From NCBI GenBank assembly GCA_900101355.1, contig FMUV01000010.1, forward strand, positions 1 through 64,000: a stretch of 64,000 nucleotides of DNA, read 5' to 3'. Position 1 is the stretch's first letter. The number at the start of each line of letters is the position of its first letter. The DNA comes from Ruminococcus sp. YE282. GTDB taxonomy: Bacteria; Bacillota; Clostridia; Oscillospirales; Acutalibacteraceae. Of this stretch, positions 8,841-17,023 are shown one piece after another. Made by a program: the position numbers and the translations under genes. Under the pieces are notes generated by a model. That model was not told the DNA's origin, searched no databases, and was given only the letters and a program-made list of their open reading frames with translations.

Positions 8841-9569
8841 TTACATATTACCCACTGCGCTGTTAAAAATATTCGCAGCCGTATTCATCATTTGTTCAAC
8901 TTTTTGTTCTCCGCATTTATTCGATATACATTTCAATGCTTGGGTAAAAACTTCAGGTGTGTTATGCGTCATTGAATGTGTATCAGAACCGATTATGTCA
9001 ATTAAACCTTCATTGATGAATTTAAGCAGCTTTCTTTTTCTGAAAAATGCAGCCTTATCGGCATAATTACTTATGTTTGTCTGAATGATTACGCCAATAT
9101 CCTTAAGTTCACGAATAATTTCAGGTTCGTGAATTAAATTTTCATATCTTTCAACATGAGTCAAAACAGGTATGAGACTATAATTATCCATTAGTTTATA
9201 AAACTTTTCAAGCGTGTGGTCGGAAAAGCTTGATGAATAAGCATATTCTGTTAGGATATATTTTGATTTACCATATGTAATACCTGACAAATCATCATTA
9301 GTAAACAGATATTTTGTTACATAAACCTCGGTACCGAGAACAAGATTTATTCCCTCAGGCTTATGTGGCAAAAACTTTTCATATGCTTCCTGCCTGCTTT
9401 TTACAAAATCCGACACGCTCATTTCATTTGTATAGAAATGAGGCGTAAGACAAATGTTAGTGACATTTTGATTCTTAAGACAATTAAGAAGTGTCAAGCT
9501 TTCATCAATACTTTTTGCGCCGTCATCAAATTCCGGCAAAATGTGCGAGTGCATATCATAAAGTTGCAT
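8841..9569 (-). CDS. CpsB/YwqE-type protein-tyrosine phosphatase (PHP domain)
   Basis: A 242-aa protein from the ATG at 9569, which has a GAGG seven bases upstream; the longer frame needs a TTG with no site. It opens with LYDMHSHILPEFDDGAKS, the metal-binding HxH and DDG motif of PHP-domain phosphatases such as CpsB, Wzb-like YwqE and CapC. Later metal ligands appear as TPHFYTN, LTHVERY and IIGSDTHS. In the family this manganese-dependent cytoplasmic enzyme dephosphorylates a bacterial tyrosine kinase that controls capsule or exopolysaccharide synthesis. No kinase gene is beside it; it follows leuB with only a few bases between. Confidence 0.85.
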   Translation of the reverse strand: MQLYDMHSHILPEFDDGAKSIDESLTLLNCLKNQNVTNICLTPHFYTNEMSVSDFVKSRQEAYEKFLPHKPEGINLVLGTEVYVTKYLFTNDDLSGITYGKSKYILTEYAYSSSFSDHTLEKFYKLMDNYSLIPVLTHVERYENLIHEPEIIRELKDIGVIIQTNISNYADKAAFFRKRKLLKFINEGLIDIIGSDTHSMTHNTPEVFTQALKCISNKCGEQKVEQMMNTAANIFNSAVGNM

Positions 9570-9581
9570 TTTATACCTCAA

Positions 9582-10652
9582 TCAGAGTGCCTTGCAAACA
9601 AGGTCGCCCATTTCTTCACAGCTAACCTTTGTCAGACCTTCTTCGTAAATATCAGGAGTACGGTGAGTTTCAAGCACCTTGGAAACAGCTGCTTCAATAG
9701 CGTCAGCAGCCTTGTTCTGATTAAGTGAATAACGAAGCATCATTGCAACAGAAAGAATTGTAGCAAGAGGATTTGCAATGCCCAATCCTGCAATATCCGG
9801 AGCAGAACCGTGAATAGGCTCATAAAGTCCGAGTTTGCCCTCTGAAAGACTTGCAGAAGCAAGCATTCCTATTGAACCGGCAATCATAGATGCCTCATCA
9901 GAAAGAATATCGCCAAAAATATTTGAAGTCACAATAACGTCAAACTGCTTTGGGTTGCGGACAAGCTGCATAGCGCAGTTGTCAACATACATATGATTAA
10001 GCTCAACCTCAGGATAGTCCTTTGAAACCTCAATAACAGTCTTTCTCCAAAGACGTGAAGATTCAAGCACATTTGCCTTGTCTACGCTTGTGAGCTTCTT
10101 GTTTCTCTTCATAGCCATATCAAATGCCACTCTTGCTATACGCTCAATTTCGGGAACGGAATACATTTCTGTATCCCAAGCGGCAGGTTCACCGTCAACA
10201 AGCTTTGTGCCTCTTTCTCCAAAATAGATACCGCCTGTAAGTTCACGTACAATCAAAACGTTCATATTGTCGCCGATAATCTCATCCTTTATAGGAGAAG
10301 CGCTTTTAAGCGGTCCGAAAATTACAGACGGACGAAGATTTGCAAAAAGTCCGAGTGCTCCGCGAATACCGAGAAGTCCTGCCTCAGGGCGATTGTTACC
10401 GGGCTGATTGTCCCACTTTGGACCGCCGACTGCTCCCAAAATTACGCTGTCGGAAGCCTTGCATTTATCAATTGTTTCCTGAGGAAGCGGAACTCCTGTT
10501 GCATCAATTGCGCAACCGCCGAGAAGAGCCTCGTCGTATTCAACAGTAAAGTCAAATTTTTCTGCAGCCTTATCAAGTACCTTAACAGCCTGATTTACAA
10601 TTTCAGGACCTATTCCGTCGCCCTTAAGCAATGTTATTTTATAATCTGCCAT
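9582..10652 (-). CDS. leuB: 3-isopropylmalate dehydrogenase
   Basis: A 356-aa protein, normal length for LeuB. It begins [19 protein letters not shown], has the substrate-binding [15 protein letters not shown] with its arginines, [11 protein letters not shown], the catalytic [13 protein letters not shown] lysine region, [16 protein letters not shown] and the NAD-binding [14 protein letters not shown]. It oxidises and decarboxylates 3-isopropylmalate to 2-oxoisocaproate in leucine synthesis in the cytoplasm. AAAGGAG stands ten bases before the ATG. No leuA, leuC or leuD lies next to it, so the leucine genes are dispersed here. The TGA stop abuts the phosphatase gene, which probably shares its transcript. 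Confidence 0.95.
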   Translation of the reverse strand: MADYKITLLKGDGIGPEIVNQAVKVLDKAAEKFDFTVEYDEALLGGCAIDATGVPLPQETIDKCKASDSVILGAVGGPKWDNQPGNNRPEAGLLGIRGALGLFANLRPSVIFGPLKSASPIKDEIIGDNMNVLIVRELTGGIYFGERGTKLVDGEPAAWDTEMYSVPEIERIARVAFDMAMKRNKKLTSVDKANVLESSRLWRKTVIEVSKDYPEVELNHMYVDNCAMQLVRNPKQFDVIVTSNIFGDILSDEASMIAGSIGMLASASLSEGKLGLYEPIHGSAPDIAGLGIANPLATILSVAMMLRYSLNQNKAADAIEAAVSKVLETHRTPDIYEEGLTKVSCEEMGDLVCKAL

Positions 10653-10828
10653 ATTTATATATACTCCTTTAAAATTAAATATACTATGTTTAAAACCCGA
10701 GCATTGCCCTGATTTACTTGTAAACTTTGCGGCAAAATGTTAGCTTCTTAAATTTCAAGTAGACATTATACTTTTGAACCCCTGAATATCCCATCTTAAA
10801 GATAAGAGACATTTGCTATCATATTATA

Positions 10829-11455
10829 TCAGTCATCCGACCTATCATAGGGCAGCTTTGAGAATACCTCGCAAACCTTGTCCCTTTGCCATAAAAGCGG
10901 AGTTATGCGAATTGAATACCCACAACCGTTCTCCATTGCCCACTCAAACGGCTTTGCCTGCGGAAGTCCGTAAACTGCAAGCAAAGTCATTATTACTCCG
11001 CCGTGTGTAACAATTGCAGCCTCGGTTGTTCCTGTCTTCATAAGCCCCTCAATTATGCTGTCAAACATATTGCAAATACGTCTTACAAAGTCTGCGTTGC
11101 TTTCTCCTCTTGGAGGTTTAACGGAATTATCTCCGGCAAGCCATTTTTCAAAGTCGGGATTACTTTTAAGTTCATCCGCAGTTTTTCCCTCCCATTCGCC
11201 AAAGTTACATTCAGACAGAGCGTCAATAACCAACGGCTTAAGTTCAGGGAAAAGTATTTTACAGGTCTGCGTGCAACGCTTTAAAGGGCTTGTAAAAACA
11301 ACCTTTGGCTGGGGATAGAAATACTCGGAATTTAATTTTCTGAGCATAGTTTTTCCTTTGTCGGACAAAGCCGCATCGGTTGTTCCGATATATTTTCCCG
11401 ACAGGGTTTCGTCAATTGAGCCGTGTCGGATAAAATGAATTATATATGACTGCAT
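10829..11455 (-). CDS. Histidine phosphatase family protein
   Basis: A 208-aa cytoplasmic protein with the phosphoglycerate-mutase-like fold. The phosphohistidine motif FIRHGSIDETLSG is at residues 7-19, the second arginine lies in FTSPLKRCTQTC, the acid/base glutamate in CNFGEWEGKTADEL, and the second catalytic histidine in VTHGGVIM. The closest functional model is CobC-type alpha-ribazole phosphatase or a general small-molecule phosphatase; no cobalamin genes are nearby, so the substrate is open. It is transcribed away from the XRE regulator across a 155-bp AT-rich promoter region. Confidence 0.85.
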   Translation of the reverse strand: MQSYIIHFIRHGSIDETLSGKYIGTTDAALSDKGKTMLRKLNSEYFYPQPKVVFTSPLKRCTQTCKILFPELKPLVIDALSECNFGEWEGKTADELKSNPDFEKWLAGDNSVKPPRGESNADFVRRICNMFDSIIEGLMKTGTTEAAIVTHGGVIMTLLAVYGLPQAKPFEWAMENGCGYSIRITPLLWQRDKVCEVFSKLPYDRSDD

Positions 11456-11610
11456 AAAAACTCCAATTAATTATTTACAATACGTAATAATCGTGTTATA
11501 CTAATCGTTATATTGATTTAGCAATTAATTATGTAATTATACATATACAATTGCCGAAAATCTAAATAACCTATAATATTATACTATTATTGAATTTGAG
11601 GTGTCAAGGT

Positions 11611-12285
11611 TTGAATAAAGATTTTCCAAGAATTATTACTTTTTTGCGCAAAGAACGCGGACTAAGCCAAAAGCAGGTTGCCGCAGACCTTGGAATTTCA
11701 CAGGCGTTGCTTTCGCATTACGAAAAGGGAATCCGAGAATGCGGTCTTGATTTTTTGGTAAGGGCGGCGGAATATTTTGAAGTTTCGTGCGACTACCTTC
11801 TCGGCAGGACGGTACAGCGCAGGCTTGCCGCGGTTACAGCCGATGATATTCCGGAAAGCGATGAAATACGTCACATAAAGGGCAATATGATAAACCAGAT
11901 AAACAAAAAACTTTTGATGAACACTACAACGGTGATTTTTGACCTTTTGGCTCAAATTGGTGACAAGCGTCTTACAAATGCAGTAAGCAACTATCTGATG
12001 AGTGCCGAGTATCAAATTTTTCGGACAATATACTGCTCTGAAGAAAACAATACCCAGTCTATGTTTTCAATAACCAAAAACAGATATAAGGCTCTTACAT
12101 CAGCATCAATGATGCTCGACCTTGAAATTATAGACTCTGTTATTGAACGAAACACTTTGTCGCTCAGTTTGTCTCCCGACATTATCTCAACATATTTTAA
12201 GGGCGGAGCGGCGTCGCTTTTTAACCTTATTCAGCTTTCCGAAAGGAACATCAAAGGAATTGCGCAGCACAAGAATTTGGCTTAA
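11611..12285 (+). CDS. XRE-family transcriptional regulator
   Basis: A 224-aa protein read from TTG 11611, preferred to TTG 11590 because GAGGTG lies eight bases upstream. The N-terminal Cro/CI helix-turn-helix is clear: IITFLRKERGLSQKQVAADLGISQALLSHYEKG, then FEVSCDYLLGRT. The C-terminal 150 residues are helical with no recognised domain and may sense a ligand or dimerise. A divergent promoter region is shared with the histidine phosphatase gene. Target genes are unknown. Confidence 0.85.
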   Translation: MNKDFPRIITFLRKERGLSQKQVAADLGISQALLSHYEKGIRECGLDFLVRAAEYFEVSCDYLLGRTVQRRLAAVTADDIPESDEIRHIKGNMINQINKKLLMNTTTVIFDLLAQIGDKRLTNAVSNYLMSAEYQIFRTIYCSEENNTQSMFSITKNRYKALTSASMMLDLEIIDSVIERNTLSLSLSPDIISTYFKGGAASLFNLIQLSERNIKGIAQHKNLA

Positions 12286-12357
12286 AAGGTTGATTTATCA
12301 CTGATTTGATGATAAAATTATTTTAAATTATCAATGTATTTATGAAAGGAAATTAAA

Positions 12358-13047
12358 ATGAAGAATACTAACATTAAATCAATTTCAGTCAAGGCACTTA
12401 GTCTGCTAATCGTTGCAATGATTGCACTTTCCTGTACATTCTTCAGCGGCTGCGGCGAAAATTCAAGCTCAAGTTCAAGCAGCACAACCGAAACTAAGAA
12501 AAGTACGGAAACAACAGTTGCATCTGAAGATACTACCGTATCAATTCCGGATAATGCAATTACTGCTGTAATTGACATTAAGGATTACGGAAAAATTACA
12601 GTTGCTCTCTTCCCGGACGATGCACCAATTACAGTTCAGAATTTTGTAAAACTTGCCAAAGACGGATTTTATGACGGCTTGACATTTCACAGAATCATAA
12701 ACGGTTTTATGATTCAGGGCGGTGACCCATTGGGCAACGGTACCGGCGGCAGCAATGAAAACATCAAGGGTGAATTTAGCGGAAACGGCGTTGAAAACAA
12801 GCTCAGCCACACAAGAGGAGCAATTTCAATGGCACGTTCTCAGGATAATGACAGTGCAAGCTCACAGTTCTTTATTGTTCAAAAGGACAGCACTTACCTT
12901 GACGGACAGTATGCCGCATTCGGTTATGTAACCGACGGAATGGACATTGTTGATGAAATATGCCAAAAGACCCCTGTTTCAGACAGCAACGGAACAGTTC
13001 AAAAGGCTAACCAACCTGTAATCAACTCAATCACAATTGAGGAATAA
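12358..13047 (+). CDS. Cyclophilin-type peptidyl-prolyl isomerase, lipoprotein
   Basis: A 229-aa protein. The N-terminus is a lipoprotein signal (LLIVAMIALSCTFFSGC) with the lipidated cysteine probably in FSGC, then a serine/threonine-rich linker to about residue 65. The cyclophilin domain follows: ITVALFPDDAPITVQNFVKLA, FYDGLTFHRIINGFMIQGGDP with the catalytic arginine, SSQFFIVQKD and DGQYAAFGYV. It would speed proline isomerisation in exported proteins on the outer face of the membrane. AAAGGA precedes the ATG. It stands alone and is the last host gene before the 37-kb element. Confidence 0.92.
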   Translation: MKNTNIKSISVKALSLLIVAMIALSCTFFSGCGENSSSSSSSTTETKKSTETTVASEDTTVSIPDNAITAVIDIKDYGKITVALFPDDAPITVQNFVKLAKDGFYDGLTFHRIINGFMIQGGDPLGNGTGGSNENIKGEFSGNGVENKLSHTRGAISMARSQDNDSASSQFFIVQKDSTYLDGQYAAFGYVTDGMDIVDEICQKTPVSDSNGTVQKANQPVINSITIEE

Positions 13048-13348
13048 TTTTTAATAATATTGTATTTATAACAATCTGTTAGAAGTCTCTAAATAAAAGC
13101 TTAGCTAAAAAACAGAGTCTACAAGATAAAATTAAAAATATAAAAAAGTAGAGCATATTTACCTAAATCCGTTAAATGTGATTGATTAAAAATCGGAGTT
13201 AAGGTCAAATATGCTCTACAAATATTTTAGAGAAAATTACTCGGCGTGTAAGTTATTTTGATGGAAATTCTGATTAATTGCTTGTTAGTTATCTGTTAGC
13301 TGCTTGTTAGCTACGAGGTATAATTTAAACATCAAAAAGCATAACAAA
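13048..13348. repeat. Intergenic region with a second long inverted repeat
   Basis: There is no convincing gene here. A perfect 13-bp inverted repeat (GTAGAGCATATTT at 13148-13160, complement at 13207-13219) extends by four further pairs across a one-base bulge and encloses about 38 bases. It resembles in layout the inverted repeat near 8.62 kb, though the sequences differ. A structured RNA or a small repeat element is possible. The remainder is AT-rich and featureless. Confidence 0.5.
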
Positions 13349-13377
13349 ATCCCGATAAACATAACGTTTACCGGGAT
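13349..13377 (-). terminator. Terminator of the original tRNA-Leu gene
   Basis: On the minus strand the stem ATCCCGGTAAAC / GTTTATCGGGAT (one mismatch) is followed by TTTTG, nine bases beyond the tRNA-Leu 3' half. It marks the 3' end of the tRNA transcription unit as it was before the 37-kb insertion. Confidence 0.75.
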
Positions 13378-13385
13378 AAAAGCGT

Positions 13386-13439
13386 TGGTGCAGGTAACAG
13401 GACTTGAACCTGCATGAAATTGCTTTCACATGGACCTGA
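13386..13439 (-). pseudogene. tRNA-Leu(CAG), 3' half, split by the 37-kb element
   Basis: The minus strand reads TCAGGTCCATGTG, the variable arm, a normal T arm, then TACCTGC-A-CCA. The 5' part of the gene is missing here and is found at 50,502-50,540, where the acceptor strand GCAGGTA pairs perfectly with this TACCTGC. The break lies in the anticodon loop; the six bases TCAGGT, including the anticodon CAG, remain on both halves. From the anticodon to the T arm the sequence matches the intact copy at 50,358-50,444. It cannot form a tRNA on its own. Confidence 0.93.
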
Positions 13440-13460
13440 TGGTCACACCACGTCGGTGAA
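13434..13460. other. Left attachment junction (attL)
   Basis: Host tRNA sequence ends with ACCTGA (13,434-13,439) and is followed by element sequence TGGTCACACCACGTCGGTGAA. The 16-base arm ACACCACGTCGGTGAA is the exact inverse of the right-end arm. Together with the right junction it defines the integration site. Confidence 0.88.
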
Positions 13461-13559
13461 ACCTTATTTTTCCCATTCCTATGCGATTTGTTGGGTGTAG
13501 TATAGCATAGAGCAGTGGGTAAGTCAAGAGGTTTATTTTACTCAATGCGGTGTTATAAA

Positions 13560-14432
13560 TCAATCGCATTTCCCGCAACGTGTACAGCCGTTGCAGATGA
13601 TCTTCATTCCGCAGGTTTGGCATTTATCGCCGAAATACGGCTTGTAACGTCTTTCCTCGGAAATCGGCATACCGAGAATATTAGTGAGTTTGAAGTCGAT
13701 CGGCTTGCCCTTGAAGCTCAGTCCTGATTTATACGCCTGATTAGCCTGTAGTTCACTGCTCTCGATCTGATACATTCTGCCGTCCTTGATAAAACGTCTG
13801 CCTATGCCGATAAAGGCGAAGGTGACGTTGAACTCCTCACATTCGTCACGGAGCCGCTTTACCCATTCGTAACGGCAGGGACGTGCGCCCGCATAATTCT
13901 CGCCGTCGCAGATGACCTGTTCAAGCTGACCGCTTTTGAGATATTCTCTAATGCTGATCTCGCCGATAAACGGTGCGCACATAATGCCCTTGTGCTTGAA
14001 CGGCAGCGTAAGCAAAATCGGGATCCGCTCGTCGGCACGCTTTTGATTCTCACAGCTGACGTTGAAAAAGACATTCTCCCAACCGTCGCCCCAATCACTT
14101 GGCAGGTGATCCCTTACTCTCCGGGGACGTTTCGTCAGTAAGAAGAAAACGACGTCGGGGCGCTGACGAATGATATTCCAAGCTTCGTCACGCCACGCGT
14201 CCGCTTCCTCAAGGAAAAAGTCGGAGGTCATACACACGCGGAGCTGTTCGCCGCTTTTGACTTTGTAATGTCCGCTTCTGTCCTTCGACAGCGGATAGTT
14301 GAAGCCCGCTTTTGTGCGATAGATATCCGCGCCGTTCTTGCCGCGCTGAGCGTCAAGAAAGTACATATAACAGTTCGCGCAGCCCTCGCTGCACTTTTTG
14401 CAGCCGTGCCACGGATTCCATATGTCGTGCAT
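13560..14432 (-). CDS. DUF5131 (phage Gp37/Gp68-like) cysteine-cluster protein
   Basis: A 290-aa protein. It opens IWNPWHGCKKCSEGCANCYMYFLD, whose CxxxxxxCxxC cluster is the signature of DUF5131, a family related to radical-SAM enzymes and first seen in phages. The body (TSDFFLEEADAWRDEAW, FLLTKRPRR, NVSCENQKRADERI, ICDGENYAGARPC) follows the family. It has an extra C-terminal cysteine module, CQTCGMKIICNGCTRCGKC, that could bind zinc. A GGAGGTGA site precedes the ATG, 34 bp after the sirtuin gene, and it is the last gene of the ACGX operon. Biochemical role unknown; a nucleotide-related or peptide-modifying reaction would fit the neighbours. Confidence 0.8.
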   Translation of the reverse strand: MHDIWNPWHGCKKCSEGCANCYMYFLDAQRGKNGADIYRTKAGFNYPLSKDRSGHYKVKSGEQLRVCMTSDFFLEEADAWRDEAWNIIRQRPDVVFFLLTKRPRRVRDHLPSDWGDGWENVFFNVSCENQKRADERIPILLTLPFKHKGIMCAPFIGEISIREYLKSGQLEQVICDGENYAGARPCRYEWVKRLRDECEEFNVTFAFIGIGRRFIKDGRMYQIESSELQANQAYKSGLSFKGKPIDFKLTNILGMPISEERRYKPYFGDKCQTCGMKIICNGCTRCGKCD

Positions 14433-14465
14433 AACCTCACCTCCTGCTTAGTTGTTTTAACGGTT

Positions 14466-15341
14466 CTATTCAAGCAAGTCCTTGATTACCTTGCCGATGT
14501 CGGCGTTGACACAAATGGATCGGTCTGAAATCTCGTTGGGGCAGAAGCTCTCGCCGAGATTGATACAAGCATAAACGGCATTTTCATTCTGTGCCGTGAG
14601 CTGCCAAAACAGATATTTGATAATTCCCGGCGTATTTCCTCCTACGCCCAATTCAAGATAGACAATATTTTTGTCCTTATTCTCGTTAATGAAAGTGTTA
14701 TACCGCTCAGCCGCTTTTTGCCAGCCCCCGTCCTCGACAAATTTATCGTCAGATCTGAGGTTCATTGTCATAGGCTTTCCGCAGACGGGACAGCGCGGGA
14801 TCAGCTCTGCAGGGACTTTCATATCCTTTTGCTGTTCCATCATTGCGATGACGGTATCATAGTTGTCGTAGGTTTTGTTGTGGCAGGGAACGGAGCATTG
14901 GAACAAACCATAGTCGCCCTGCGTGTAGAACAGCCGCTCCTTGTCGAAGCCTGCAAGCTGAAATTGATGATCAACGTTCGTTGTAAGTACAAAGTAGTTT
15001 TTATCCTTAACAAGCTTCAACAGATCATCATACACAGGCTTTGGAGCTTTTTCGTAGCGGTTGATCAAAATAAAACGGCTCCAATATGCCCAGAACACCT
15101 CCGGAGGATATCGCATCACCATAAAGCCGCCGGAATACATATCGGTGATTCCGTATCTCTCGGCAAAGTCGGAAAAGTGCTTGTAAAACCGCCCGCCCGA
15201 ATAGGTAAAGCCTGCCGATGTGGAAAGTCCCGCACCCGCTCCGATAACAACTGCGTCGGCGTTGTTTAGTTTATCTTTGATTTGCTCGATCTGCTGAGAG
15301 TAATTCTTGGTAGATTTGTTTATCTGAATCTTTGAAAACAT
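14466..15341 (-). CDS. Class M sirtuin (SirTM), putative protein ADP-ribosyltransferase
   Basis: A 291-aa NAD-binding sirtuin. The Rossmann motif GAGAGLSTSAG is at about residues 36-46 and TTNVDHQFQLAGF replaces the usual TQNID. The catalytic histidine of deacetylating sirtuins (HG) is replaced by glutamine in FYTQGDYGLFQC, as known for SirTM enzymes that mono-ADP-ribosylate proteins instead. Paired cysteines CSVPC and CPVCGK could hold zinc. The ATG at 15341 has GAGGTGAT upstream and lies 71 bases inside the preceding macrodomain gene, implying translational coupling. Known SirTM-macrodomain operons carry GcvH-L and LplA2; here the partners are a RiPP maturase and its peptide instead. The substrate is unknown. 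Confidence 0.88.
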   Translation of the reverse strand: MFSKIQINKSTKNYSQQIEQIKDKLNNADAVVIGAGAGLSTSAGFTYSGGRFYKHFSDFAERYGITDMYSGGFMVMRYPPEVFWAYWSRFILINRYEKAPKPVYDDLLKLVKDKNYFVLTTNVDHQFQLAGFDKERLFYTQGDYGLFQCSVPCHNKTYDNYDTVIAMMEQQKDMKVPAELIPRCPVCGKPMTMNLRSDDKFVEDGGWQKAAERYNTFINENKDKNIVYLELGVGGNTPGIIKYLFWQLTAQNENAVYACINLGESFCPNEISDRSICVNADIGKVIKDLLE

Positions 15342-16053
15342 TGAATATCACCTCGATCTCGTGTTTCATTTGATATTCTTTAACGGTATTGACCGCGATC
15401 TCAGCCGCTTCTTTTTGAGGAAATCCGAAAACGCCGGTTGAGATACAGCAGAAAGCGATGCTCTTACAGCCATTTTCCTCTGCGAGTTTCAGGCAGGAGA
15501 GATAACAGCTTTTGAGCAGCTCGCAGTCCTCATCCGTAAGCCTGCCGCCGACGATCGGTCCGACGGTGTGAATAATATATTTGCAAGGCAGATTATAGGC
15601 AGGCGTGATTTTTGCCTGACCTGTCGGCTCGTCAAATCCCTGCTCCGTCATTATTTCATTGCATTTGCAGCGCAGTTGTACGCCTGCATAGGTGTGGATC
15701 ACGTTGTCGATGCAGCCGTGACAGGGACTAAAACAGCCGAGCATTTGACTGTTGGCAGCGTTGACGATAGCGTCGCATTTCAGCGTGGTGATGTCGCCCT
15801 GCCAAAGATAGATATGATCTTGAACCGGCTCTAAGTCTGCAATATCCGTGATTCCCTTTTGCGCGGTTTCTTCCTGCAAATACGCGTCTTGGATCTGCAA
15901 AAAGTCATTTGTAACAGGCTTCGGCATACGGATATTGAACAGCGAGCGCAAAAGCCGCTTTTGATTGTATTCGTCTGTAGGTATTTCAATTCTTTCTCCG
16001 CGTTCGGATAAAAGAGTATTGATTAAAAACGATCGTTTTTCTGCCTGCGTCAT
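15271..16053 (-). CDS. Zinc-type macrodomain protein-ADP-ribose hydrolase
   Basis: A 260-aa protein with an N-terminal helical extension (about 1-75) and a macrodomain: IYLWQGDITTLKCDAIVNAANSQMLGCFSPCHGCIDNVIHTYAG, then KYIIHTVGP, and CCISTGVFGFPQKEAA. The cysteine/histidine set in GCFSPCHGCIDN is the feature of the zinc-containing macrodomains that travel with class M sirtuins and remove ADP-ribose from the modified protein. Its 3' end overlaps the sirtuin gene by 71 bp, and it starts 12 bp after the oxidoreductase gene, within the same operon. Writer and eraser of ADP-ribosylation are thus encoded together. Confidence 0.92.
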   Translation of the reverse strand: MTQAEKRSFLINTLLSERGERIEIPTDEYNQKRLLRSLFNIRMPKPVTNDFLQIQDAYLQEETAQKGITDIADLEPVQDHIYLWQGDITTLKCDAIVNAANSQMLGCFSPCHGCIDNVIHTYAGVQLRCKCNEIMTEQGFDEPTGQAKITPAYNLPCKYIIHTVGPIVGGRLTDEDCELLKSCYLSCLKLAEENGCKSIAFCCISTGVFGFPQKEAAEIAVNTVKEYQMKHEIEVIFNVFKDSDKQIYQELLSADRANQR

Positions 16054-16065
16054 AACATCACCTTC

Positions 16066-17022
16066 TCAAACTTCTACAACTATTTTACCATTCACCTTTC
16101 CTCTGTCAAGAGCGATACACGCTTCTTTGATATGAGCGAAGTCAAAAGTTGCACCGATTAACGGTTTCAGATGATGCTTGTCCATAAAACTGAAAATGTC
16201 CTGTATCATTTTCTGTGTCGGATAATTTGAGAAAAAGCCTGTCAGATATACGCCGTTGGGAATATCCTTGATCGGGTCGAAGCCGTCCCACTCATACACC
16301 TTGCCGAGTACGCCGGTATTGCAGACGACCGCGCCTTCGTCAAGAGCGAACATCGTATCTCTGAGGGTTTTGATCCCGAAAAGCTCAAGCGCTTTAGTAA
16401 CGCCGCTGACCTTGCCCTTTGTCGTGCCGTCATCAAGAATACACTCATCACAGCCTGCTTCTTTTAAAAGCGGCAGTTTATCCTCTTTGTGGGTAGTACC
16501 GACAACAGTACAGCCGAGAGCTTTTGCGAGTTGGATCGCCGCATAACCGAGAGCGCAGGTCGCACCCCTGATAAGAAGCTTATCGTCGGGCGTGAGCCGC
16601 AGGCATTGGAACAGTGAGCCCCAAGCTGTAAAGTAGGTTTCGGGGATCGCTCCCATTTCTGTCCAAGACAGATTGCTTTCGACAGGGAAAACGTGATGAA
16701 CAGGAAGCAAAGCGTATTCAGCGTAACTGCCGCCAAAAGAACGTCCCATACCGCCCATCAGAGCGACGACCTTCTGACCGATATTAAATCCGCTGTCGGA
16801 CGGGTCGGCGATTTCTCCGACACATTCAATACCCGGGATGATCGGTTTGTTGATATAGTCATTTTCTATTTCAAATTCTCTTAAAATCTGTTCCGAGTGA
16901 TTCAGTCCGAACGCTTTGATTTTTACAAGCACCCAACCGGGCTTTACCGTGGGCACTTCTACCTCTGACAGAACGATATCCTCTGCCTTTGTCGGCTTTG
17001 TCAATACAACTGCTTTCATCAT
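16066..17022 (-). CDS. Quinone-oxidoreductase-like MDR dehydrogenase
   Basis: A 318-aa medium-chain dehydrogenase/reductase. N-terminal GroES-like domain: IKAFGLNHSEQILREFE, IIPGIECVGEIADP, GQKVVALMGGMGRSFGGSYAEYA. Rossmann domain: LLIRGATCALGYAAIQLAKALGCTVVGTT. It lacks the structural zinc cysteine cluster, as in NADPH:quinone reductases. The start pair ATGATG lies just after the stop of the radical SAM gene with GGGGTGAG upstream. HxlR regulators (QorR, YodB) commonly control such quinone reductases divergently, and an HxlR gene heads this cluster. Within a RiPP operon it might instead act on the peptide; substrate unknown. Confidence 0.85.
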   Translation of the reverse strand: MMKAVVLTKPTKAEDIVLSEVEVPTVKPGWVLVKIKAFGLNHSEQILREFEIENDYINKPIIPGIECVGEIADPSDSGFNIGQKVVALMGGMGRSFGGSYAEYALLPVHHVFPVESNLSWTEMGAIPETYFTAWGSLFQCLRLTPDDKLLIRGATCALGYAAIQLAKALGCTVVGTTHKEDKLPLLKEAGCDECILDDGTTKGKVSGVTKALELFGIKTLRDTMFALDEGAVVCNTGVLGKVYEWDGFDPIKDIPNGVYLTGFFSNYPTQKMIQDIFSFMDKHHLKPLIGATFDFAHIKEACIALDRGKVNGKIVVEV

Positions 17023-17023
17023 C

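Noticed and set aside
10653..10828. Possible T-box or leucine-responsive leader before leuB
   Set aside because: I could not find the T-box core sequence or a terminator/antiterminator pair in the 176 bases.
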